DNA of 40,489 nucleotides from Ignavibacteriaceae bacterium (lineage in GTDB: Bacteria > Bacteroidota > Ignavibacteria > Ignavibacteriales > Ignavibacteriaceae), in assembly GCA_031292435.1 (NCBI GenBank), contig JARLHD010000111.1, positions 1-40,489 of the forward strand. Direction: 5' to 3'. The translations under genes were made by a program, and so were the position numbers. This document shows positions 26,371 to 33,722 of the stretch, piece by piece. The notes below the pieces were generated by a model that was not told the DNA's origin, ran no database searches, and was given only the letters and a program-made list of their open reading frames with translations. The number at the start of each line of letters is the position of its first letter. The stretch's first letter is position 1.

Positions 26371-27692
26371 TAGATTGCCTCCTCAGTTAATAATTCAAAT
26401 CCGTTATTTACTTTCTTTTTTAGCAGAACAAACAGAACCCGGAAGAGAAGAACATATATCAAAGCAAAAAGTATTATTGAGAAGAGAATTTCTCCAGCGC
26501 CTACAGAAACTGAGACAGCGTCCTTAGTTTTTAATAAATGATAGACAATCCAAGGTTGTCTTCCTACTTCAGCTGCCATCCACCCAAGCTGGGATGCAAT
26601 AAGAGGCAGAGGTATTGACCAGAATAGAACTTTCAATAATTTTTTGTTTTCCCATAATGTCTTTTTACGGATCTTGTATGCTGATAGAGCCATAATAAGA
26701 ATAAAATACATTCCAAGGACAACCATATTATGGTAAGATACAAAAGTAAGAAAGAGCGGGGGAATTTCATCAGCCGGGAATTCGTTTATACCTTTAAGCC
26801 TGGCATTCACATCACCGAGGGCCAGCCAGCTAAGCAAACCGGGGATTTCAATCTTTGCTTTCAGATCAGGCGGCATGTTAGTGGGGAATGCAAATAATAC
26901 CATTGGAGCGGCATTTTGTGAATTATATAATCCCATAATTGCTGCAAACTTTTCAGGCTGGGTACGTGCCATTACTCTGCCATGTTCATGACCGAAGGGA
27001 TAAACCTCGAGTAATGAAACGATAAGTCCAAAAATTATTGCAAACCTTAATGATACTTTCGCAATTTCTGTCTGCTTGTTTTTCAAAATCATATATGCGG
27101 AAATGCCCGCCCAGAGGAAAGCGCCCGATATTAAGGCTGCATCAAGGGTATGGAAAAAGCGTACAAGAGTTGAAGGGTTAAACACTGCAGCCCAGAAATC
27201 AGTCAGTTCCGCCCTATTGTTCTGAACAATAAAACCAGCTGGAGTTTGCTGCCAGGAGTTTGCTACGATGATCCAAAAGGCAGAAATTGTTGCGCCTATA
27301 GCAACCATAAGAGATGCAAATACATGTACGTTTTTTGATACTTTTTTTCTTCCAAAGATATATAAGCCTAAAAAGGTAGATTCAAGGAAAAAGGCGAAAA
27401 TTCCTTCGGCAGCTAGGGGAGCGCCGAAAATGTCTCCCACGAATTTAGAATATTCAGACCAGTTAGTACCGAACTGAAATTCCATTACGATGCCGGTAGC
27501 TACGCCAACTGCGAATATAAGTCCGAGTATTTTACCGAAGAAGTAACCGATAGCCTTATAGTTCTGATTTTTTTTGCCGAACAATTCTGAAATGAAGATC
27601 ATCCATCCTAAACCAATTGAAAGGGGAGGAAAGAGGAAATGAAATCCAATAGTCATAGCGAATTGAATTCGCGCTAAGAGGACCGCATCCAT
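26370..27692 (-). CDS. cydA: Cytochrome bd ubiquinol oxidase subunit I
   Basis: The 440-residue protein has the heme ligands expected from E. coli CydA. H18 lies in GFHFLFPP (heme b595 side), H181 in FFHTLDAA, and M323 in HNMVVLGM (heme b558). E96 and E104 match the proton-channel glutamates. GHEHGRVMARTQPEKFAAIMG opens the Q-loop region, which is short compared with the approximately 520-residue E. coli enzyme, placing it in the short-loop class. The enzyme oxidises quinol and reduces O2 with high affinity and does not pump protons. A GGAG ribosome binding site precedes the ATG. The rrf2-type gene lies 48 bases upstream on the same strand. Confidence 0.96.
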   Translation of the reverse strand: MDAVLLARIQFAMTIGFHFLFPPLSIGLGWMIFISELFGKKNQNYKAIGYFFGKILGLIFAVGVATGIVMEFQFGTNWSEYSKFVGDIFGAPLAAEGIFAFFLESTFLGLYIFGRKKVSKNVHVFASLMVAIGATISAFWIIVANSWQQTPAGFIVQNNRAELTDFWAAVFNPSTLVRFFHTLDAALISGAFLWAGISAYMILKNKQTEIAKVSLRFAIIFGLIVSLLEVYPFGHEHGRVMARTQPEKFAAIMGLYNSQNAAPMVLFAFPTNMPPDLKAKIEIPGLLSWLALGDVNARLKGINEFPADEIPPLFLTFVSYHNMVVLGMYFILIMALSAYKIRKKTLWENKKLLKVLFWSIPLPLIASQLGWMAAEVGRQPWIVYHLLKTKDAVSVSVGAGEILFSIILFALIYVLLFRVLFVLLKKKVNNGFELLTEEAI

Positions 27693-27740
27693 TTATTACT
27701 CCTTTTTTATTGAAGAATATAGAAATTATAACATTTATTT

Positions 27741-28181
27741 TTATAAACGGGTGTGCTTAACCCGCAAGTAATTTTCATTATTCTGTACTGCAAGCTCAAA
27801 CAAATTTCTGCTGGCTAGTTTATCCTTTAACTGCTGCTGAGCATCAGCCCAAAGAGTGTGGAATGAACAATAATCGTCTCGTGAACAAAACCTATCATGA
27901 ATTAAACATTTGTTAAGCAGAATTGGTCCTTCAACTGCATTTATTATATCAAGCGGGGTAATATCCAGGGCATTCTTCTGCAAAGAAATTCCTCCACCGT
28001 TACCGCGCTGACTGTTAAGCAGATTTGCTTTCTTTAATAAGGGGATTATTTTTCTGAGGAAGTTATCGGGTATATCGTTCTTTTCTGCAATTTCTGAAAT
28101 CTGGTAACCTGTACCAAATGGTTTTGAGCAAATGTATAACATAGCCCGTAATGCGTATTCTCCGATCATCGATAGCTGCAA
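27741..28181 (-). CDS. Rrf2-family transcriptional regulator with Fe-S-type cysteines
   Basis: About 146 residues from TTG 28181. The winged helix-turn-helix begins with GEYALRAMLYI, followed by ISEIAEKNDIPDNFLRKIIPLL (recognition helix) and LLNSQRGNGGGISL (wing). Three cysteines, C-x6-C-x5-C in CLIHDRFCSRDDYC, occupy the [2Fe-2S] or [4Fe-4S] position of IscR/NsrR-like members. A frame from ATG 28256 adds 25 residues with no homology to the family. That extension also contains TATAAT on the minus strand, and Rrf2 proteins normally start a few residues before GEYA, so I prefer TTG, which has AGG eight bases upstream. It is the first gene of rrf2-cydA-cydB and probably senses oxygen, NO or Fe-S status. 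Confidence 0.82.
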   Translation of the reverse strand: MQLSMIGEYALRAMLYICSKPFGTGYQISEIAEKNDIPDNFLRKIIPLLKKANLLNSQRGNGGGISLQKNALDITPLDIINAVEGPILLNKCLIHDRFCSRDDYCSFHTLWADAQQQLKDKLASRNLFELAVQNNENYLRVKHTRL

Positions 28182-28221
28182 TTTAATAACCTGATTTAAT
28201 CTTTGCAGGTAAATGGCAAAA

Positions 28222-28227
28222 ATTATA
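28222..28227 (-). promoter_or_regulatory. Putative -10 box of rrf2-cydAB
   Basis: A consensus TATAAT on the minus strand lies 41 bases upstream of the TTG start of rrf2. No good -35 hexamer lies 16-18 bases before it (ATAAGG there), which would suit a promoter needing activation. It lies inside the longer ATG frame, arguing against that start. Confidence 0.4.
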
Positions 28228-28294
28228 CCAAAAGCACAATTAAACCTTATTTCCATCCAATAAACATCTAGTCAGTAAGAAGTAAGTGTGAAAA

Positions 28295-28316
28295 CGTTTT
28301 GAAACCGTTTTGAAAC
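28295..28316. repeat. Tandem 11-base direct repeat, candidate operator
   Basis: CGTTTTGAAAC occurs twice in direct succession (28295-28305, 28306-28316), followed by a partial third unit CGTA. AAAACGTTTT overlaps the left edge as a palindrome. The head-to-tail spacing of one helical turn suits side-by-side protein binding. The target promoter could be rrf2-cydAB or lexA. Confidence 0.55.
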
Positions 28317-28513
28317 CGTATTTTTAAGCCAAAATTAAGATGTCAAAGAGTAAAATTTAATCATTTACGAATATTCCAATTTTAACATTAAGAAGAGATA
28401 TCATTTGATGATTCTCTTTCAATTAAGTATAAATTCCTTTAAATGAGACTGATCTTGTCATATTCAGGAATCTGTAACTAAACTCACACAATGAAAAAAA
28501 TAAAAAATATAAC

Positions 28514-28543
28514 TTGACATAGTATACGTTTGTACACTATATT
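28514..28543 (+). promoter_or_regulatory. lexA promoter
   Basis: TTGACA (28514-28519) and TATATT (28538-28543) are separated by 18 bases, a good sigma-70 type promoter. The expected transcript start is near 28550, about 18 bases before the lexA ATG. The spacer is filled by an inverted repeat resembling a repressor operator. Confidence 0.75.
28520..28539. promoter_or_regulatory. Putative LexA operator (SOS box)
   Basis: TAGTATAC-N4-GTACACTA is an inverted repeat with 7 of 8 arm positions symmetric. It lies between the -35 and -10 boxes of lexA, where bound repressor would block RNA polymerase. It differs from the E. coli CTGT-N8-ACAG and B. subtilis GAAC-N4-GTTC boxes. Autoregulation is typical of lexA; the assignment is by position and symmetry. 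Confidence 0.65.
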
Positions 28544-28567
28544 TGTAGTGAACAAAAGAGCACTAAA

Positions 28568-29206
28568 ATGGAAGATAAATTAACAGAGAGACAAAAAGAG
28601 ATACTTGATTTTATTTGCCAGTATAAAGATGAATTTGGCTATCCTCCGACTTTAAGAGAGATTGGCAAACATTTCGGTATTGCTTCCACTTTTGGCGTTA
28701 AAAGACACCTGGATGCACTTGAGAAAAAAGGATTTATAGCTATTCTAAATAATATGAGCAGAGGTATTTCCATTCTTAAACCTGAACTGCTTAAAAATTC
28801 AATGAACTATTCAGGTTATATAAATAATGTACCGATTATTGGTCAGGTTGCCGCCGGTACTCCAGTTCTTGCAGTTGAAAATATTGAGGGGAGTATCGCA
28901 ATTGATCCCTCCTATATGAAGAAATCTGAAAATGCATTTGCTTTGAAAGTGAAAGGGGATAGTATGATCAATGCGGGAATATTAGAAGGGGATCTTGTTA
29001 TTGTTTCACCCATGCAGGATGTTAAAAATGGCGAAACAGTGGTAGCTATGATTAATGGTGAAGTAACAGTTAAGAAATTTGAGAAGAAAAAAGATTTGGT
29101 TCAGTTAAATCCGGAAAATGATAGATACCAGCCGATAATTGTAACAGCGAAGGATGAATTCTCTGTGATTGGTAAGGTGGTTGGCATTTTCAGATTGATA
29201 AATTAA
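28568..29206 (+). CDS. lexA: SOS repressor LexA
   Basis: The 212-residue protein has a winged helix-turn-helix (about 1-70: LTERQKEILDFI, GYPPTLREIGKHFGI, FGVKRHLDALEKKGFI). The S24 peptidase domain carries the self-cleavage bond A96-G97 in QVAAGTP, catalytic S132 in GDSMINAGI and K169 in VTVKKF. RecA filaments on damaged DNA trigger self-cleavage and release SOS genes. It is the first gene of a likely three-gene operon; the next gene starts 14 bases after the stop. Residues at the recognition helix (STFGVKRH) differ from the E. coli and Bacillus versions, in line with a different operator. Confidence 0.95.
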   Translation: MEDKLTERQKEILDFICQYKDEFGYPPTLREIGKHFGIASTFGVKRHLDALEKKGFIAILNNMSRGISILKPELLKNSMNYSGYINNVPIIGQVAAGTPVLAVENIEGSIAIDPSYMKKSENAFALKVKGDSMINAGILEGDLVIVSPMQDVKNGETVVAMINGEVTVKKFEKKKDLVQLNPENDRYQPIIVTAKDEFSVIGKVVGIFRLIN

Positions 29207-29220
29207 TAATCGGAGTATTT

Positions 29221-29460
29221 ATGAAGTCAGAAATATTTTCATTCGCAATTACCCATAGAAATCAATTAAGATTTCATTACGGGTTCAATGAGGTGTTCTT
29301 AGACCCTTATTACATTTCCCGCGAAAAATCGGGGAAGAAGGTTATTTATGGAAGAATAAATAACTCCAGTGAAATTAAAAAATTCGAATATGATAAAATA
29401 GTTAATATAAGAGTGCTGTCGCATAAAAGATTTTCTCCGGTAATTCCAATAATTTCTTAA
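29221..29460 (+). CDS. Small WYL-like domain protein
   Basis: The 79-residue protein resembles the minimal WYL fold. ITHRNQLRFHYGFNEVFLDPYYISREKSG fits the strand-turn with the basic residue and tyrosines. GKKVIYGRI and IKKFEYDKIVNIRVL fit the following strands. WYL domains bind nucleic acids or nucleotides and occur in regulators and defence proteins, normally attached to a helix-turn-helix that is missing here. It lies between lexA and another small gene, within a tight operon (14 and 17 bases). The WYL match is by eye and weak. Confidence 0.55.
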   Translation: MKSEIFSFAITHRNQLRFHYGFNEVFLDPYYISREKSGKKVIYGRINNSSEIKKFEYDKIVNIRVLSHKRFSPVIPIIS

Positions 29461-29467
29461 GCAGCAC

Positions 29468-29476
29468 AGGAGGTGA
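29468..29476 (+). promoter_or_regulatory. Unusually strong Shine-Dalgarno sequence
   Basis: AGGAGGTGA matches the anti-Shine-Dalgarno core completely. The AGGAGG core ends 4 bases before ATG 29478, 7 before TTG 29481 and 16 before ATG 29490. It indicates efficient translation of the third gene of the lexA operon and leaves the exact start open. Confidence 0.8.
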
Positions 29477-29477
29477 T

Positions 29478-29903
29478 ATGTTGGATCTAATGAAAAGACA
29501 AAGTGTTGATCTTCTGATAGATCAATTCTGGAAAAATGGATATCTTACAATCAGCAGGAAATTCGGGACATATCTTCCTGAACCTCAAAGAATGGGGGGA
29601 TTTGATGTGGATATTATTGCTCGTTATAAAAAAGATTATGCTATCGGAATAACCATTAATGAAGAGGATATTGATAATCCTCTACTTAAACGTAAAATAG
29701 AATTCCTTGCAACCCGGCAGACCAAATCATCAAATAAGGATGTTTTACTATTTATCGGTGTACCTAATGATCTAAAGAAAAAAATTGAGTTTATCATTTC
29801 TACCCTGGATGAGAATGTCAGGAAAAATATTAAGATTCAGTTCTTTAACCATGAACTCAACTCAAATACCAAATCTAAAAAGAAAAAAACCTTCCTGAAT
29901 TAA
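29478..29903 (+). CDS. Unknown protein in the lexA operon, possible nuclease-fold
   Basis: The 141-residue protein opens with MKRQSVDLLIDQFWKNGYLTI. GGFDVDIIARYKKDYAIGITI follows at about 39-60, then a helix and an alternating strand-helix pattern (KDVLLFIGVPNDLKKKIEFIIS) and a lysine-rich tail. The GxDVDIIAR-x-AIGI arrangement recalls the core of PD-(D/E)XK or Mrr-like nucleases, but a clear ExK after the aspartate is absent (GITINEE). It may be an inactive or DNA-binding relative, or an unrelated fold. I do not recognise a named family. It ends before a strong terminator, closing the lexA unit. Confidence 0.6.
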   Translation: MLDLMKRQSVDLLIDQFWKNGYLTISRKFGTYLPEPQRMGGFDVDIIARYKKDYAIGITINEEDIDNPLLKRKIEFLATRQTKSSNKDVLLFIGVPNDLKKKIEFIISTLDENVRKNIKIQFFNHELNSNTKSKKKKTFLN

Positions 29904-29920
29904 TAAGACAAATAAATTAT

Positions 29921-29950
29921 GGCTGCAGATAAAACTGCAGCCTATTTTAC
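29921..29950 (+). terminator. Terminator of the lexA operon
   Basis: GGCTGCAG (29921-29928) and CTGCAGCC (29935-29942) form a perfect 8-bp stem around ATAAAA, followed by TATTTTA. It lies 17 bases after the last stop. Confidence 0.8.
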
Positions 29951-30008
29951 CCTTCAATAGCACCATAAAATTTACTAAATTCCCATATAGTTTAATTTAA
30001 TAACATTA

Positions 30009-31229
30009 ATGAAACAGTTCGACATACCCTTATTATATAAAAGTTCCTTTATTTCCCGGATTAAGAACTCGCGTAAAATAAATGATCCCAAGAAAAAAGA
30101 CTTTACACCTGCTCTCCTCGACTTCGGTCCCATAAAATTCTATATAGCCCGTCATTTTGGATTCTGTTATGGTGTTGAAAATGCAATTGATATATCAAAC
30201 AGAATAATTAATGAAAATCCAGGTAAAAATATCTTTCTTTTAAGCGAAATGATTCATAACCCGGGAGTAAATAATGATCTTCTTTCAAGAGGTGTACAGT
30301 TCCTTATGGATACTTCAGGAAAACGGATTTATAACTGGGATAGGCTGACGAAAGATGATATTGTAATAATACCGGCTTTCGGTACAACTCTTGAAATTGA
30401 ATCAGAACTCAAGAATAAAGGGCTTGATCCATATAAATTTAATACGACCTGCCCATTTGTTGAAAAAGTATGGAACAGATCAACGCAGCTTGGGAATCAG
30501 GCTTATACTATAATAATCCATGGTCAATACAATCACGAAGAAACAAGGGCTACTTTTTCTCATAGTGCTAAAATAGCCCCTTCTTTGATAATTCGTGATT
30601 TTAATGAAGCTGAGTCATTATGTTCCTTCATATTGGATGAATCTAAGGAAAAAGAGTTTTATCAATTCTTTAAGGATAAACTTTCCCCAGGATTTGATTT
30701 TTCGAATGATCTTAAGAGAATGGGGGTTGTTAACCAGACAACAATGCTGGCGTCTGAAACTGATTCAATAGCAGAGCTTCTTAAAAAAACTCTTAGCATA
30801 AAATATGGTGTAGCCGAAATACAAGATCATTTAGCAGATACAAAGGATACCTTATGTTATGCAACAAATGATAATCAGGAATCTACTTACGGACTTTCAA
30901 ATGTAAACGCTGACTTTGCAGTAGTTGTTGGAGGTTATAATAGTTCAAACACTACACATATTGTTGAATTGTTAGATCAGAAATTCAGGACATATTTCAT
31001 ATCATCGGCGGATAAAATTTTATCTCCAAACACAATCAGTCATTTTGACATTAATTCAAAAAAGGAAATACGGACAAATGGTTTTATTCATGAAATTGAA
31101 CCAATTCATATTATATTAACCAGTGGAGCTTCCTGTCCCGATGCTGTTGTGGATCTTGTACTAAGGAAGATTATCTCTTTTTTCCCCCGTGTTAAAGATA
31201 TGGATCTGGTCCTAAAAGAATTCGAATAA
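30009..31229 (+). CDS. ispH: 4-hydroxy-3-methylbut-2-enyl diphosphate reductase, long form
   Basis: The 406-residue protein contains the three cluster cysteines C53 (HFGFCYGVENA), C148 (NTTCPFVEKVW) and C283 (DTLCYATNDNQ). GQYNHEETRATFS, VVNQTTMLA, SSNTTHIVELL and TSGASCPDAVV complete the IspH pattern. The enzyme uses its [4Fe-4S] cluster to reduce HMBPP to IPP and DMAPP, the last MEP-pathway step. It is about 90 residues longer than E. coli IspH, with a roughly 40-residue N-terminal extension and an insertion near 195-235, as in cyanobacterial and some Bacteroidota homologues. The isoprenoid product feeds quinones and possibly the GGGP synthase product. Confidence 0.92.
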   Translation: MKQFDIPLLYKSSFISRIKNSRKINDPKKKDFTPALLDFGPIKFYIARHFGFCYGVENAIDISNRIINENPGKNIFLLSEMIHNPGVNNDLLSRGVQFLMDTSGKRIYNWDRLTKDDIVIIPAFGTTLEIESELKNKGLDPYKFNTTCPFVEKVWNRSTQLGNQAYTIIIHGQYNHEETRATFSHSAKIAPSLIIRDFNEAESLCSFILDESKEKEFYQFFKDKLSPGFDFSNDLKRMGVVNQTTMLASETDSIAELLKKTLSIKYGVAEIQDHLADTKDTLCYATNDNQESTYGLSNVNADFAVVVGGYNSSNTTHIVELLDQKFRTYFISSADKILSPNTISHFDINSKKEIRTNGFIHEIEPIHIILTSGASCPDAVVDLVLRKIISFFPRVKDMDLVLKEFE

Positions 31230-31245
31230 GGCTAATTTAGTTCGA

Positions 31246-31713
31246 TCATAAATTTACACTTAGAATCTTCTGAACCGGGAAAAGGCATGTTTGGTTATTG
31301 CACGATTGATATTCTAATTCTAATTCAACCCTCTTGTTATCCTTAATATAAATATCATCTGTAAGAATAATGACCTTAATCGTAACCATACCTTCATAAA
31401 GAGAAAGATCTGCATCAGAAAACTGAAGTTTTGCAATCATTTCAGGAGGGTATTCAATATTTAATACTTTTATATGTGTTGAATCCAATATCCTTACTGA
31501 TGTCGGAGTCATATATTCATCTAAAGGCTTATTAGAATTAAGATGCCATCCATCCTTTATGTTAATATTTATCAATATAGTATAGTTATTTTTATTTGAG
31601 GTATCAGGAGTTGAAGAAAGGTTTATATCAACAATATTGGTATTCTTATCCTGAGCGTAAATACTCCCCCATGATATTATCATGAGGGAGTATATAAAAA
31701 GTATTTTACTCAT
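31246..31713 (-). CDS. Periplasmic protein resembling the DsbD N-terminal (alpha) domain
   Basis: 155 residues from ATG 31713, 10 bases after the upstream stop. MSKILFIYSLMIISWGSIYAQ is a Sec signal. The mature part fits the immunoglobulin-like thiol:disulfide interchange domain: KDGWHLNSNKPLDEYMTPTSV, YPPEMIAKLQFSD and LELEYQSCNNQTCLFPV. The last carries a C-x4-C pair where DsbD alpha has its redox cysteines. In DsbD this domain passes electrons to periplasmic thioredoxin-like proteins. The membrane and C-terminal domains are absent, so it needs partners. The upstream gene encodes an exported CGPC thioredoxin-like protein, an obvious candidate. An in-frame ATG at 31746 is rejected because it precedes the signal with no family support. 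Confidence 0.8.
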   Translation of the reverse strand: MSKILFIYSLMIISWGSIYAQDKNTNIVDINLSSTPDTSNKNNYTILININIKDGWHLNSNKPLDEYMTPTSVRILDSTHIKVLNIEYPPEMIAKLQFSDADLSLYEGMVTIKVIILTDDIYIKDNKRVELELEYQSCNNQTCLFPVQKILSVNL

Positions 31714-31723
31714 TAATAATTCA

Positions 31724-33667
31724 TTATTTGATATCAACAAATACACTATTAATTATTTCTCTTGACTCGGGGTTTTGGATCCAGGCAACAATTGCTAAGT
31801 TATCCCGATTGAGTTTGTCAGTCCTTGCCTTCCAGCTTGGAGGCCCAAACGATGGACGCCATGAAGGCTGCCTGGTAGGATCATCAAGATAACTCTTTAA
31901 CCCTTCTTCAATATTATTAAGATCAAAGCTTTTGGATATCTTATTGGAATTTATTTGTGTGCCTGATTCACTATCTAACAGATTTCTTACAACAAATCTG
32001 TGCTTATCAATAGAATTGGAACCTGTATAGTTTATTGATTTTTCTACAAGAGCAATATGAATAACATCTCTTGGGTTCTTGGTTTTTCCTTTCAGATTTA
32101 AAAGTACATTAATATCATTTCCTTTTTTAACTGCTTTGCCGGAAATAATAATTTCAGGTTTTTGTTTCTCGTATTTACTTAATGCATATTTATAAAGGTT
32201 AAACCTGTTGGCAGCTAAATATTTTGGACCGCCTCCTGTAATTATTTCCTTTCCTTCCAATATTGCGGTTGGTGTCCCAAAATTTCCACCATAATATTTA
32301 TATCTGTTGTAAGTATCCGGATTTGTCATTGGATCAGGTCCCGGTATGTTAAGATGATACTCAAGTATTGCTAATGAATTCCTTGGAAAGAATTCTGCTA
32401 ATCCATCATATGCAACATCAGCTCCCTGGCATGGTCCGCATTCTGCACCGGTAAATAGTTCAGCAAGAAGAACTTTTCCTCCTGATTTTGAATGGTATTT
32501 TCCTGTTTTAAAGGTTGTAGCTTCCTTTTGCTTCTTTTCAATCATTTTCTTAAGGTCTTCTTCCTTAAGATTCATTTTATTTAATAATGTTATTGCTGCC
32601 GATTTAATTGTGGGATTTTCGAATGCATATAATCCTGAAACATAAGCATCAAGCGCCTTTTTGTTCTCTTTTTGTTTTTCATAAATATTACCTAAAGTGA
32701 GCCAGAACCCTGCATCCCACGGATCGACATAATTCTCAACTTTGTCCAACTCTTTTAAAGCGGTCATAGTCTTTTCTTCAGCAGCATATACAAGTGCCAG
32801 GTTTTTATGGAACTGAATCTGATCTTCAATAGTAGTGCTGTCATTAATTGAGTTCACAGATTCTTTTGCCCAGGTTTCCGCGGTATCAAGATCCAGCATC
32901 ATTGCTGAATAGAATACTGCTGCGGTAGATCTTGATTTGTATTTATCTCCGCCTTTACCAGAAAGAAGAAAATCGTTTACAGTCCTTTCTGAAATTTCTT
33001 TTTTCATATGAACCCGTGCGTTACCATCCGGAGCAATCTTCTGAAGCCATTCAGTAAACTTATCCATCCCGGTTTGGTCGTCTCCTTTTAATAGAACATT
33101 AGCTGCAGTATTCAAAGCTTCCTTAGTGTCGCCAGCAGCATCCTGATAAATCGCAAGACTTAATAAATATTCCGGATCATCCTCATGTCCTTTAATAGCT
33201 TCTGTCTGGGCATCAAGGGCTTCCTTGTATTTTCCTAAAGCATACTCAGCTGCTGCATAAGTATCAAGATACATGGATATATTCGGAATCTTTTTACTTC
33301 TTGCAAATTGAACGGCTCTTTGAGAATATGCCAAGGCAGTATCAAGACCTTTCTTTTTTGAAATTAAAGTATATGCCATATTATTATATGGATTTAACCT
33401 TCCATCTGCCGGATAAAAATCAACATACTTTTCTGCAAAGATCAGTGCTGAATCTGTTTTATTCAGATCGAGATAATTATTTGCAATTTCAAAGAAGGCT
33501 CTTGGGGAATAATTACTTTTTTGAAATTCAGAAGTAAATTTCTTTAGGGCATCTATTTTTAGAATCGGTTCCTTTATCCCCGAAGCATTTTTATAAGCAT
33601 CAACATCTTTATTCTGAGTATAAGCTATGGACGTGAGAATAAAAAATAATATCATTAAGTTCTTCAT
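31724..33667 (-). CDS. Exported TPR and thioredoxin-like protein
   Basis: The 647-residue protein starts with a signal peptide (MKNLMILFFILTSIAYTQ). About 25-370 are tetratricopeptide-type helical repeats (for example ALAYSQRAVQFARSKK, GKYKEALDAQTEAIKGH, KENKKALDAYVSGLYAFE). A thioredoxin-like region follows at about 395-500. VLLAELFTGAECGPCQGADVAYD carries a CGPC active site, and FGTPTAILEGKEIITGGG carries a cis-proline loop. The last 140 residues form a beta-rich domain. It is probably a periplasmic thiol oxidoreductase with a protein-binding TPR arm. It is cotranscribed with the DsbD-N-like gene. Confidence 0.8.
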   Translation of the reverse strand: MKNLMILFFILTSIAYTQNKDVDAYKNASGIKEPILKIDALKKFTSEFQKSNYSPRAFFEIANNYLDLNKTDSALIFAEKYVDFYPADGRLNPYNNMAYTLISKKKGLDTALAYSQRAVQFARSKKIPNISMYLDTYAAAEYALGKYKEALDAQTEAIKGHEDDPEYLLSLAIYQDAAGDTKEALNTAANVLLKGDDQTGMDKFTEWLQKIAPDGNARVHMKKEISERTVNDFLLSGKGGDKYKSRSTAAVFYSAMMLDLDTAETWAKESVNSINDSTTIEDQIQFHKNLALVYAAEEKTMTALKELDKVENYVDPWDAGFWLTLGNIYEKQKENKKALDAYVSGLYAFENPTIKSAAITLLNKMNLKEEDLKKMIEKKQKEATTFKTGKYHSKSGGKVLLAELFTGAECGPCQGADVAYDGLAEFFPRNSLAILEYHLNIPGPDPMTNPDTYNRYKYYGGNFGTPTAILEGKEIITGGGPKYLAANRFNLYKYALSKYEKQKPEIIISGKAVKKGNDINVLLNLKGKTKNPRDVIHIALVEKSINYTGSNSIDKHRFVVRNLLDSESGTQINSNKISKSFDLNNIEEGLKSYLDDPTRQPSWRPSFGPPSWKARTDKLNRDNLAIVAWIQNPESREIINSVFVDIK

Positions 33668-33722
33668 GATTCAGCCATTGTTTAATAAACAAAAAAATAT
33701 ACTGGTTAAAATTAAATATAAT

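Larger units (their letters stand above)
28182..28567. other. Divergent regulatory region between rrf2-cydAB and lexA
   Basis: This 386-base gap has no supported gene. On the minus side it holds a TATAAT box (28227-28222) for rrf2 with no clear -35. In the middle it has an 11-base tandem repeat at 28295-28316. On the plus side it has a strong TTGACA promoter with a LexA-like dyad for lexA. The stretch 28320-28500 is plain AT-rich sequence. Confidence 0.6.

Noticed and set aside
28148..28256. N-terminal extension of the Rrf2 protein from ATG 28256
   Set aside because: The extra residues have no family counterpart and contain a TATAAT box on the coding strand. A TTG start with an AGG site fits the family length.
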